NCBI RefSeq assembly: GCF_000020945.1
Contig: NC_011295.1
Span: forward strand, 992,001 to 1,056,000
DNA from: Coprothermobacter proteolyticus DSM 5265
Lineage (GTDB): Bacteria > Coprothermobacterota > Coprothermobacteria > Coprothermobacterales > Coprothermobacteraceae
Reading direction: 5' to 3'
DNA: 64,000 nucleotides
Within the stretch, counting starts at the first letter, position 1; every line of letters begins with the position of its first letter. A program made the position numbers and the translations under genes. The notes beneath the pieces were generated by a model, which was given only the letters and a program-made list of their open reading frames with translations, was not told the origin of the DNA and searched no databases. Positions 51,301-59,598 of this stretch are shown in pieces.

Positions 51301-51879
51301 CTAACTAACTTGGTAGCCTAAATCAAAAGCCTTTAAGTTGTTTTCGAGGTCTCTTGGCAGCACTTCTTCAAGCGCTTTTTCAATGACTTCTTTGGGAAGT
51401 AAGAATGACAGTACAGAAGCAGACTTTCCCAGCATGACACTGTTCACGTAAATGGTACTTCCCAGGCTCTTTGCCAAGGCCGTAGCATCAAACATATGAC
51501 AAGGCCCAAACTCCTCTAGGTTTTTGCGAATCTCTTCTAACGACGGATAGACAGTGCTACCCAGGTTTGCCGATACAGGAACCATCTTAGCCTCGTTCAC
51601 TATGAATGTGGTACCTTTTTTAGCATAGTTTATGTAGCGAATGGCTTCTAGTGGCTCAAAAGAGAGAAGCAAATCTGCAGTACCCTCTGGTACTGTGGAG
51701 GCAACAGGATTTTCCGAAATACGAACAAAACCAATAACTGAGCCCCCTCTTTGAGCTAAACCGTGAATTTCACCCACTGCGGCATAGTAGCCTGCCATCA
51801 TTGCGGCTTTTCCCAAAACCTTCGCGGCAGTAAGTATGCCTTGACCACCTACGCCAGTTAAAACAATGTTGTATACCAC
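51301..51879 (-). CDS. iorB: Indolepyruvate:ferredoxin oxidoreductase beta subunit
   Basis: The 192-residue gamma/beta-type subunit reads NIVLTGVGGQGILTAAKVLGKAA at its start and EIHGLAQRGGSVIGFVRI, the hallmark of IorB and related 2-oxoacid oxidoreductases. It transfers the acyl-CoA-forming electrons to ferredoxin in aromatic amino acid degradation. GTG 51879 is selected because GAGG lies eight bases upstream; GTG 51888 is also possible. It overlaps iorA by about 22 bases. Confidence 0.9.
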   Translation of the reverse strand: MVYNIVLTGVGGQGILTAAKVLGKAAMMAGYYAAVGEIHGLAQRGGSVIGFVRISENPVASTVPEGTADLLLSFEPLEAIRYINYAKKGTTFIVNEAKMVPVSANLGSTVYPSLEEIRKNLEEFGPCHMFDATALAKSLGSTIYVNSVMLGKSASVLSFLLPKEVIEKALEEVLPRDLENNLKAFDLGYQVS

Positions 51880-53774
51880 TGCTGCCACCTCGCTCTCGAT
51901 TCGTCACTCACAACATCAAAGTTCTTCTCCCCTTCAATGCTCTTCTCGTAAATGGCATTGTAAGGGCACACTTGTGCGCAGGCAGAACAACCCGCACAAA
52001 GATCTTCGTCAATGGAAACTTTCTTTTTGTCTCGGTCGAAAACCAAGGCTGGGCAACCCAGCAGGTTCACACACACCCTACACCCAGTACATTTTTCTTC
52101 TTCTACTGCGTACAGAGGAGCACGTTCTCCTCTTCTTTGAAGTTGCCTCTGCCTTAGCAGTGCACATGGCTGTTTAGCCACAATAACAGCCACGGTATAT
52201 TCGTTTGCTTCCTTAATAGCCTCTTCCAAAGCCTGTAAATCGTATGGATCCACAGATTTTACATAATCAACACCCAGCCCACGAGCTACCTGCTCTATAT
52301 CCAAGTGAGCACCAATGTCACCAGAAGCTGTTATACCCGTAGATGGGTTAGGTTGATGGCCTGTCATAGCTGTGATACGGTTATCCAATACGATGAGTGT
52401 GAGTTTGCTCCTGTTATATACTGCGTTCACCAAAGCAGGCAAACCCGTATGGAAAAATGTGCTGTCACCTATGGTAGAAATGACCCTTTCCTCCTGAGCC
52501 TTTGCCATACCGCTCCCCAAGCCTACCGATGCGCCCATAGCAATACATGTATCAATAGCTTTTAATGGATCCAATGCACCTAAGGTATAACAACCAATGT
52601 CTGAGGGTTTAACAGATTTCCTTTCCGTTTTCTTAACCATGTAAAAAACGTTTCTATGCGCACAGCCTGGACAAAGCACTGGAGGTCGAGGAGGAAGTGA
52701 AGGCACCTGAGCTATTTGTGGCTCTGTCACTGGTAGGTTCAGAATCCTTTCTAGAGCATTGCGGACTTTCCAGTAATTAAGCTCGTCAACTCTGGGGAGC
52801 ACGTCTTTCCCATGCACCGGCACGCTCAACCCTGCTTCGTAAAGTATTGCTTTGATCATTTCTTCCAAAAATGGTTCTAGCTCCTCTACCACCAGCAAGA
52901 CATCCAACTGTTTGGCAAACTCAACTATCAATTCTTTATCCAGCGGATAAACCATGCCCAGTTTAAGTATGTTTAACTGGGTGCCTAAGTCACGTTCCGC
53001 TTCCTTTACATAGAGATACTCCACGCCCTGTGTGATTACGCCAACTTTACCTGACCCTTCTAACCTATTGAGCTCATGGTTACGTGAAAAACTGATAGCT
53101 TGGTCCAACCGCTGCAGCACTTTAGGATGATTTTTCTTGGCGTTGGCTGGTAAACTTACGAACCTGACAATGTCGGGCTTAAAAGTTCCCTTCCTCCGGT
53201 TTCCTTGCCTAACGTTTTCACCTAACGAGGAAAACGTTACAGGACTTCGCGTATGACTAACTCGGGTTGTACTCCTTAGAAGAACCGGTGCACCAATCGA
53301 TTCACTAAGTTCGAAAGCTATCTTAGTAAAATCTTTAGCCTCCTGAGGATCTGAAGGAACAAGTACAGGAACTCCTGCGAATTTGCCGAAAATTCGGTTA
53401 TCTTGCTCGTTTTGTGAACTCCACATTCCTGGATCGTCAGCGGTCAAAATCACTAAGCCTGCTACCGCTCCCTGATAGGCAAGCGACATGAACGTATCTG
53501 CTGCAACATTAAGCCCTACATGTTTCATGGTTGCCATGGCTCTTAGGTTTGACCACGAAAAAGCCGTAGCCACTTCCAGGGCAACCTTTTCATTTGTAGA
53601 GTATTCCACATATACACCCGTCTCCTTCGCATATTTGCTCAACGTCTCGGTGACCTCTGTGGAAGGAGTTCCCGGATAAGCGGCTACGCATGCTACATCC
53701 GCTTCCAAAGCCCCCCTAGCAATGGCTTCATTACCTAACAAAAGATCAGAGCCCGTTTCATCTAGAAATGACAT
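51858..53774 (-). CDS. iorA: Indolepyruvate:ferredoxin oxidoreductase alpha subunit
   Basis: This 638-residue subunit binds TPP and Fe-S clusters and oxidises aryl pyruvates to aryl-acetyl-CoA. The N-terminal pyrimidine-binding part (AAYPGTPSTEVTETL), the TPP motif GDSTFFHTGLPALVNAVYN, and two C-terminal [4Fe-4S] ferredoxin motifs (CTGCRVCVNLLGC and CAGCSACAQVCPYN) are seen in the family order. CPGCAHRNVFY is also typical. ATG 53774 follows GGAGGTGAACTTA. It indicates peptide and amino acid fermentation. Confidence 0.95.
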   Translation of the reverse strand: MSFLDETGSDLLLGNEAIARGALEADVACVAAYPGTPSTEVTETLSKYAKETGVYVEYSTNEKVALEVATAFSWSNLRAMATMKHVGLNVAADTFMSLAYQGAVAGLVILTADDPGMWSSQNEQDNRIFGKFAGVPVLVPSDPQEAKDFTKIAFELSESIGAPVLLRSTTRVSHTRSPVTFSSLGENVRQGNRRKGTFKPDIVRFVSLPANAKKNHPKVLQRLDQAISFSRNHELNRLEGSGKVGVITQGVEYLYVKEAERDLGTQLNILKLGMVYPLDKELIVEFAKQLDVLLVVEELEPFLEEMIKAILYEAGLSVPVHGKDVLPRVDELNYWKVRNALERILNLPVTEPQIAQVPSLPPRPPVLCPGCAHRNVFYMVKKTERKSVKPSDIGCYTLGALDPLKAIDTCIAMGASVGLGSGMAKAQEERVISTIGDSTFFHTGLPALVNAVYNRSKLTLIVLDNRITAMTGHQPNPSTGITASGDIGAHLDIEQVARGLGVDYVKSVDPYDLQALEEAIKEANEYTVAVIVAKQPCALLRQRQLQRRGERAPLYAVEEEKCTGCRVCVNLLGCPALVFDRDKKKVSIDEDLCAGCSACAQVCPYNAIYEKSIEGEKNFDVVSDESRARWQQWYTTLF

Positions 53775-53870
53775 TAAGTTCACCTCCACTTAACATTGTA
53801 CTACCCTTTCTTCGGCGTGTTAGAATCTAAAGTAGTTAATATAACCACCAATCAAAATAAGGAGGTACTA

Positions 53871-55529
53871 ATGCAGCCACTGCAATATATTGGGCTCGCT
53901 CTTGGTGGCCTTTCTGTTTTCTTGTATGGTTTGCTTGCCTTCAGCGACTATTTAAAAGAATTAGCAGGCATTCGCCTAAGAACCATCATCACTCGAATTA
54001 GCGGAACAACTTGGAAAGCACTATTAACGGGTTTGATCGTAACCGCTCTCTGGCAGTCTTCTTCGGTAACAACAGTAGTTGCAGTTGCGTTGGTAAATGC
54101 GGGTATGCTACCATTTGAAGCCGCTCTAGGTTTGATTTTTGGGGCCAATATCGGAACTACTATTACTGCTCAAATAGTTGCCTTCAACATAACACAGTGG
54201 GGTTTGTTCATTCTTCCCATAGGTTTGATAACGTATTTGGTTGGCAAGAAGAAAAGAGCAAAGACTATTGGTCTATCGATTTTTTCTTTTGGACTCCTTT
54301 TATCAGGTCTATGGTTAATGGAACTAGGGCTTAGCCCATTAAAGGAATCTGCTTATCTGCAAAGTCTTTTAGTAGCGTTTAGTACTAAACCTTGGCTGGG
54401 TATATTAGCTGGTGCAGTATTTACTGGCATCATACAATCATCATCTGCGACAACATCACTAGTTGTGGCGATGGCACGTCAAGGATTAATGACGTTCGGC
54501 GCAGCAGTACCATTAGTACTGGGCGCAAATGTCGGTACCACCGTAACCGCTCTTTTGGCTTCTATTGGAACCAAACTAAGTGCTAGAAGAACGGCTGTGG
54601 CTCACCTGCTCTTCAACCTTGTCGGTGTCATCTTGATATATCCTTTTCTTGTTACAGGAATTTACCAAAACGCCGTAATAAGCATTTCTGAAATTTTCGG
54701 CGATGTTTCCTTACCACGCCTCATAGCAAATTCCCATACTTTGTTCAACGTCGTCTGGGCTTTGTTTTGGGCTTTCCAGGTAAATAACTTCGCTAAGCTC
54801 GTAAAGTGGCTAGTTAAAGGTGAGGAAAAGATTTTCACAAAGCCCGAGTATTTGCACGCAAACTTGTTGTCTGCTCCTTCTTTGGCTTTAGATGCTCTTA
54901 GAAGTACCTTAAAATACATGGCTGATGTGAGTATTAGCATGCTGAACTCTGTTGTCGAAATGATTCTCAAGGAAGAAAAGTATAATGGTGAAGAAATTTG
55001 GAATATGGAGAACTTAGTTGACGACCTTTACAGTGATGGCCTGCAGTATGCAAACAAACTAGCACAGACATCCTTGTCAGAAGAAGAAGTGGCATACTTA
55101 GCTGCCATTGTTCACAGCATGGACGATGTGGAAAGATGGGGCGACCACGCGACTAACTTGATAGAGTTCGCTGAATTCGTGTACGAAAATGATGTGCACT
55201 TTAGCCCCAAAGGTCAAGAATCCTTAAAACAGCTTTTTGGTCTAGTAAAGGCTAATTTGGACAGAGCACAACAGGTAATTGACAACGGTTTCTCAGAAAG
55301 CATTTTAGAACTTACGGTCCTTACCGAAGAACAGATTGATGCTTTAGTCAAGGAACTCAGAAACGAAAGAACCGAGCGCTTAATTCAAGGCGAAGTTTCT
55401 GTAAGTGCTGCAGTTATTTACGTGGACATTTTAACCAACTTAGAGCGTGTGGCTGACCATTGCCTTAATGTAGTGCAGAATTTTTCACGTATCCATGGAG
55501 AGAAGGTGAGCGATGAACGACGTCAATAA
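53871..55529 (+). CDS. Na+/phosphate cotransporter with PhoU-like C-terminal domain
   Basis: The 552-residue protein has a membrane half with the duplicated PNaS/NptA motif: LWQSSSVTTVVAVALVNAG and TGIIQSSSATTSLVVAMAR, each with the Q-S-S-S core that binds Na+ and phosphate. Residues after about 350 are a helical PhoU-like domain with two repeats (MENLVDDLYSDG, DDVERWGDHATNLIEFAE, LTNLERVADHC). Such proteins take up or export phosphate. AAGGAGGTACTA precedes ATG 53871. The next small gene overlaps the end by 17 bases. Confidence 0.88.
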   Translation: MQPLQYIGLALGGLSVFLYGLLAFSDYLKELAGIRLRTIITRISGTTWKALLTGLIVTALWQSSSVTTVVAVALVNAGMLPFEAALGLIFGANIGTTITAQIVAFNITQWGLFILPIGLITYLVGKKKRAKTIGLSIFSFGLLLSGLWLMELGLSPLKESAYLQSLLVAFSTKPWLGILAGAVFTGIIQSSSATTSLVVAMARQGLMTFGAAVPLVLGANVGTTVTALLASIGTKLSARRTAVAHLLFNLVGVILIYPFLVTGIYQNAVISISEIFGDVSLPRLIANSHTLFNVVWALFWAFQVNNFAKLVKWLVKGEEKIFTKPEYLHANLLSAPSLALDALRSTLKYMADVSISMLNSVVEMILKEEKYNGEEIWNMENLVDDLYSDGLQYANKLAQTSLSEEEVAYLAAIVHSMDDVERWGDHATNLIEFAEFVYENDVHFSPKGQESLKQLFGLVKANLDRAQQVIDNGFSESILELTVLTEEQIDALVKELRNERTERLIQGEVSVSAAVIYVDILTNLERVADHCLNVVQNFSRIHGEKVSDERRQ

Positions 55530-55752
55530 AGAACTTCGGAAGCAAGCCGCACTTCTGCTCAAGGTTCTTGGAATAATGATTGTATTCCCAGGATTTCTGA
55601 TAACAGCGGCGCTAGCCATATTTGTGCCGCCAACGAACGAAGGCAAATATGCTAACGCTTTTGTAAGCTTAATACTATTTGTAATACTCTTCGCCCTGTT
55701 ACAAGATGAAATATTCGCTTTTATCCGTAAGCTATTTGGGAAGAAGAGCTAG
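55513..55752 (+). CDS. Small two-helix membrane protein
   Basis: I do not recognise this 79-residue protein. It has two hydrophobic helices (about 15-37 and 47-66), a polar N-terminus and a basic C-terminus. It begins inside the Na/Pi cotransporter gene, with AAGGTGAGCG before the ATG, so it is coupled to it. It may be a helper for the transporter. Its end overlaps the converging PfpI-type gene by 21 bases. Confidence 0.5.
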   Translation: MNDVNKELRKQAALLLKVLGIMIVFPGFLITAALAIFVPPTNEGKYANAFVSLILFVILFALLQDEIFAFIRKLFGKKS

Positions 55753-56241
55753 TAAAGCTGGAAGATTGAACGGTAAATCATCGGGAACTCGGCTACTAAC
55801 AATGTTCTTATCCACCACCACTGGTTGGTTAACCCAGATGGCACCTGCGTTTTCCAAGTCGTCTTTTATGGCAGATACTGAAGTCATAGTTACTCCCTCA
55901 ACTACTTTCGCTGAGATGAGCACTTGAGGTCCATGACAAATAGTTCCAATAGGTCTACCCAACTTGTAGAATGCTGAAACGAATTCCTTGACCTCGTCAA
56001 AGCGGCGAAGGCGATCGGGGGCATGCCCGCCCGGAATATAAAGCCCAACAAATTCTTCTGGCTTGTGTTTTGCCAAAGTTTCAGTTATCTGAAAATACAA
56101 GCCATTCTTTCCCTTCGCTAATTTGGGCTCAACACCTAGCACTACTGGCTCAAAGTTGTCTTCCTGCACCCTGAAATAAGGATAAAAGAACTCCAGGTCC
56201 TCAAAACCATCATCCAGCAATATGGCTATTTTCCCTGCCAT
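55732..56241 (-). CDS. DJ-1/PfpI-family protein
   Basis: The 169-residue protein has the DJ-1/PfpI alpha/beta fold. AILLDDGFEDLEFFYPYFR carries the conserved Glu, and TICHGPQVLISAKV carries the nucleophilic Cys with His in C-H-G-P-Q. PGGHAPDRLRRF is also a family block. Members are peptidases, glyoxalases, deglycases or stress chaperones, and these cannot be told apart here. AAAGGAGG is its ribosome site. It precedes no tight operon partner. Confidence 0.82.
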   Translation of the reverse strand: MAGKIAILLDDGFEDLEFFYPYFRVQEDNFEPVVLGVEPKLAKGKNGLYFQITETLAKHKPEEFVGLYIPGGHAPDRLRRFDEVKEFVSAFYKLGRPIGTICHGPQVLISAKVVEGVTMTSVSAIKDDLENAGAIWVNQPVVVDKNIVSSRVPDDLPFNLPALLALLPK

Positions 56242-56270
56242 GTGTGAACCTCCTTTCTTCTCAACTTAAG

Positions 56271-56645
56271 TTACTCACTTCTCTGCGCAACTAGCTCCAT
56301 CTCAAAAAAAGCATTCATGGGCAATCCTGCTACCTGTATCATACTCCTAGCTGGTAAATCATTTCCAAAAAAGGCTGCATAGCGCTCATTAAGCTTTGCA
56401 GCATACGACATGTCTTTCATAAAAACCGTGGTTTTCACAACTGCATCTTTCGCAATACCTAAGGCCTTCAGCAATTCATTAACGTTAGCAAACATTTGTG
56501 AAAGTTGCAAATCAGGATCTTCTGGTAACGTTCCATCAGGTTTTGCACCCAACAGACCACTAACAAAAACAAGATTGCCACTTTCTACAGCATGGACATA
56601 GGGGCCTGTAGGTTTGAAAATCCCATCTACTACGTACCTTTTCAC
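56271..56645 (-). CDS. RidA-family protein
   Basis: The 124-residue protein reads FKPTGPYVHAVESGNLVFVSGLLG, DPDLQLSQMFANVNELLKALG, VKTTVFMKDM, and LPARSMIQVAGLPMNAFFEMELVAQR, which is the YjgF/RidA signature with the catalytic Arg. RidA clears reactive enamine or imine intermediates formed by PLP enzymes. GTG 56645 is chosen because AAAGGGG lies about eight bases upstream; GTG 56654 is an alternative. It lies 29 bases from the PfpI gene. Confidence 0.88.
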   Translation of the reverse strand: MKRYVVDGIFKPTGPYVHAVESGNLVFVSGLLGAKPDGTLPEDPDLQLSQMFANVNELLKALGIAKDAVVKTTVFMKDMSYAAKLNERYAAFFGNDLPARSMIQVAGLPMNAFFEMELVAQRSE

Positions 56646-56681
56646 AAGCATCACCCCTTTACTAAACTTTAAAATCCAAAC

Positions 56682-57779
56682 TTACTGTCGTGACTCGGCC
56701 AATAGCCTATATAAATGCAAACTGAACCACATCAACACTGACGAAAGCAAGAACAAGACTATTGGTCCTGTATTATAAATGTACCCACCTACAGCCGAAG
56801 CTAAACTGTTAAAGGCAGCAATAGTGGCCGTAAGGAGAGCAAAACCAATGTATGAGTAATCCTTAGGAACACGATGCGACACACCGCTGGTTATCAGCGA
56901 ATACGTGTTCATGAAAGCGCCTCTAAAGAAAAACGCTACCCACAAAAACCACCTATTACTGATGAGAAGCATCGTTCCCAAGATGCCGCACCAAACGGAT
57001 ATCCTAAGTATGATGGAACGATGGGACACACGCACAGCCAAATAGGCTAGAAGTACCGCTCCAATGGCAGAAATACTTCCCAAAAGCCCAAGCATGGTAC
57101 CTGAAAGAGCAAAACGTTCCTTCGCATACAATGGGGCATAAGGTACAGTGATCATCATGGCAAAACTCATCACAGCCGCCCATAGCAAAGCTTGATAATA
57201 TGAACGATCTTTTGGAAGCATCAGACTTTTCTTCTTTGGCTCATCCTTTTTCAGAAAAGCCAGAGGAACCGCAGAAAAAACAAAAGAGATCGCTGTTACA
57301 ATCATCAATAATTCATATCCACCAATATCTTTAAGCACACCTCCCACAAAAGGGCCTACCATCATCCCAATACTGTAAGTACTTGATGTATACATGCTTC
57401 CTTTCATAAACTCATCACCAAGTTCGTCTAGAAAGTATGAGTTTATCAGTGGACTGGAATAACTGCTTATGAACCCAAAAAGCGCACAACCGAGGTAAAT
57501 AGTCCAATCGCTGCTGCCAAAAGCCCAGAGCAGTGGAGCAATAGCACTACCACCCCAACTGAGCATAAACAAAGGTTTCTTAGGGAAATGGTTACCCATC
57601 CAAGCACCTATAAAATAGCTAAGCACCGCAGTAGCACTTATGAGCCCGTTAGCCAAACCAACTTGCCCAGGATCACCCAACTTATACAGCAGAAATACTG
57701 GCCACTGAGTAGTGTACAGCCCAATGGAAAACCCCCAAAGCAAGTATCCCATCCCAAGGGCTTTTAGTTCTCTACTCAT
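56682..57779 (-). CDS. MFS-type transporter coupled to a GH13 enzyme
   Basis: The 365-residue protein has about 12 membrane helices. Its helix 2-3 loop reads YFIGAWMGNHFPKKPLFML, and a later loop has YLAVRVSHRSIILR, both in MFS style. ATG 57779 overlaps the end of the GH13 gene by eight bases and the longer frame would run through that gene. Location with an alpha-amylase-family enzyme suggests a sugar or oligosaccharide substrate, but this is positional inference. Confidence 0.72.
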   Translation of the reverse strand: MSRELKALGMGYLLWGFSIGLYTTQWPVFLLYKLGDPGQVGLANGLISATAVLSYFIGAWMGNHFPKKPLFMLSWGGSAIAPLLWAFGSSDWTIYLGCALFGFISSYSSPLINSYFLDELGDEFMKGSMYTSSTYSIGMMVGPFVGGVLKDIGGYELLMIVTAISFVFSAVPLAFLKKDEPKKKSLMLPKDRSYYQALLWAAVMSFAMMITVPYAPLYAKERFALSGTMLGLLGSISAIGAVLLAYLAVRVSHRSIILRISVWCGILGTMLLISNRWFLWVAFFFRGAFMNTYSLITSGVSHRVPKDYSYIGFALLTATIAAFNSLASAVGGYIYNTGPIVLFLLSSVLMWFSLHLYRLLAESRQ

Positions 57780-59595
57780 GTTTGAATAGCGCAACTCCGT
57801 CGGTTTGAAGTGTATCCAAAACTGCGGTTCCCACACACAGTAAGGGTGCTTCCGTATAACTTATGGGTTTTTCCGTGTTGTTCCATACAAACATTGCACC
57901 TTTGTGTTTCACCATTAATGGTTCGTTGCTACAGATTTTAGCCATGGCATCGTAATGTGTAACCCTGAGTCTGTTAAGTTTACCAATTATGTACGTTAGA
58001 TCCTTCTCGCTATCCCAGTGAAGTGCGTAGTGGTCAAAAAAACTAAGCTTACCGTAGAATTCGTCATCTCTTGGAAGCACCCACTTATCGTCGAAGGTTG
58101 CATCCAAACCTAAATTCATGGGCTGTTTCTCCAAGAGTTCCAACCCGGCGTTTACAACAAAATAGCTGTTGGGGAGAAAGGCAGACATTACCAAACGCTG
58201 CAGTGCTTCATGATACGGCAGTCTACCAAAAATCCTTGGTGTGTCAGGTGTCTCCACAGCTGCCCACAAAGGCAAAACCCTTCTTGTACTATCAGTAAAA
58301 AGTTCTACGATCTTTTCTCGACGTGGCAACATCCACCAACTATTACCTATAATTGCTCCATAATTTGACTCTTTAGCCCTAACATCACCCTCAGGATTAA
58401 GTTCTTCAGCAATGAGCATGAAATCAGCCTTCATCTTAAGGGCTTTTTCCATCATTCGCTGCTCTAGTTCTTTGGGCAAAGCATGACCCATATCAATGCG
58501 TGCACCGTCAATGTCAAATCTCTCAATGTAGTACGCAATAATGCCTGATAAATAGTCCCAAAGTTCGCCGTTTGGTTTCGAACCAGGGAAGCGACTTGCT
58601 TTAATAACGTCAAAAAGCACGTAAGGTGGCTGATCATCCCCCACAAAGGGTTTTGCTACATCGGGATGGTCCAAGAATAGACGATAGAACGTTACATCGT
58701 CCCACGTTGGCTGAGGATCATTAAGCCAATCGCTAAACCCTGGAGGAGTTATGACGCCGAAGGTTTTCACCAGCTCGGGAAGAAAATCCTTTCCCCTGTT
58801 AGCTTTAACAAAGTTATCCCATTTTTCCGGCTCAGTATAGGAAGGGGACCACCGAAAACAGCTAAGAAAGTTCCTTACATCCTGGCGCTGATACAAGTAG
58901 GCCATATCCTCATCGGATAACTGCCTAAAACCCAGTTCAGGCGCTTTGGGTGGAGCATATTTCCCTACACTGGCAACATCAACCCAGTAGAACCACTCGG
59001 GATGCTCCAAGATAAGATCGCTGTCACGGGCACCAGTTCTTGGAACAAAATCCAAGATTACTTTCATCCCTATGCGGTGGCAGAACTCGACGAAAGCACC
59101 AAAAAGCTCTTCTGCACTCAAATCCAGTAATGGATCTGCTAAGTAATCAGCTATGCGCAGTGGATCACTCACAGCATACGGAGACCCCACAGTTCCTTTC
59201 TTGAACCTATCACTGTGCATACTAACCGGTAATAAATACATAGTGTCAAAATGCATTCGTTTAGCATGAAGAGCAACAGCCATCATCTTTAGGAATGTAC
59301 CTGATTCCCTATATCCTAGAGGATCTTCCGGTTCAAAAAGACCAAAGCCTTTATGGTTGTAAGCACTTGTGGTTCGTGGAAATGCAACGTAAATACTATC
59401 TGACTTCACGGAAAAGCTGTACGCATCAAGGTCGTTAAGCATTTCCTCAAAGAACTCATATGGGTCAACTTTGAACCTTACACCATCAAAACAAACACGC
59501 CCTTTGTAACCACAAGGCATCCAATGCTTGGGTATGTGGTAGTTTACTCCCGCTCTTTTGTCCCTTAACTCATTTTTGACTTTTTCCAAGTACAC
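57772..59595 (-). CDS. GH13 alpha-amylase-family glycoside hydrolase
   Basis: The 607-residue protein shows the GH13 TIM-barrel order: MKVILDFVPR (region I variant), FDIDGARIDMGHALP (region II, nucleophile Asp), FMLIAEELNPEG (region III, acid Glu) and ETPDTPRIF in place of the usual H-D of region IV. It resembles intracellular maltosyltransferase-like or amylase-type members; no signal peptide is seen. GTG 59595 is preceded by AAGGAG; the molybdoenzyme gene ends three bases before it. With GlgC and GlgD elsewhere in the window it fits alpha-glucan metabolism. Substrate is unknown. Confidence 0.75.
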   Translation of the reverse strand: MYLEKVKNELRDKRAGVNYHIPKHWMPCGYKGRVCFDGVRFKVDPYEFFEEMLNDLDAYSFSVKSDSIYVAFPRTTSAYNHKGFGLFEPEDPLGYRESGTFLKMMAVALHAKRMHFDTMYLLPVSMHSDRFKKGTVGSPYAVSDPLRIADYLADPLLDLSAEELFGAFVEFCHRIGMKVILDFVPRTGARDSDLILEHPEWFYWVDVASVGKYAPPKAPELGFRQLSDEDMAYLYQRQDVRNFLSCFRWSPSYTEPEKWDNFVKANRGKDFLPELVKTFGVITPPGFSDWLNDPQPTWDDVTFYRLFLDHPDVAKPFVGDDQPPYVLFDVIKASRFPGSKPNGELWDYLSGIIAYYIERFDIDGARIDMGHALPKELEQRMMEKALKMKADFMLIAEELNPEGDVRAKESNYGAIIGNSWWMLPRREKIVELFTDSTRRVLPLWAAVETPDTPRIFGRLPYHEALQRLVMSAFLPNSYFVVNAGLELLEKQPMNLGLDATFDDKWVLPRDDEFYGKLSFFDHYALHWDSEKDLTYIIGKLNRLRVTHYDAMAKICSNEPLMVKHKGAMFVWNNTEKPISYTEAPLLCVGTAVLDTLQTDGVALFKHE

Positions 59596-59598
59596 GCC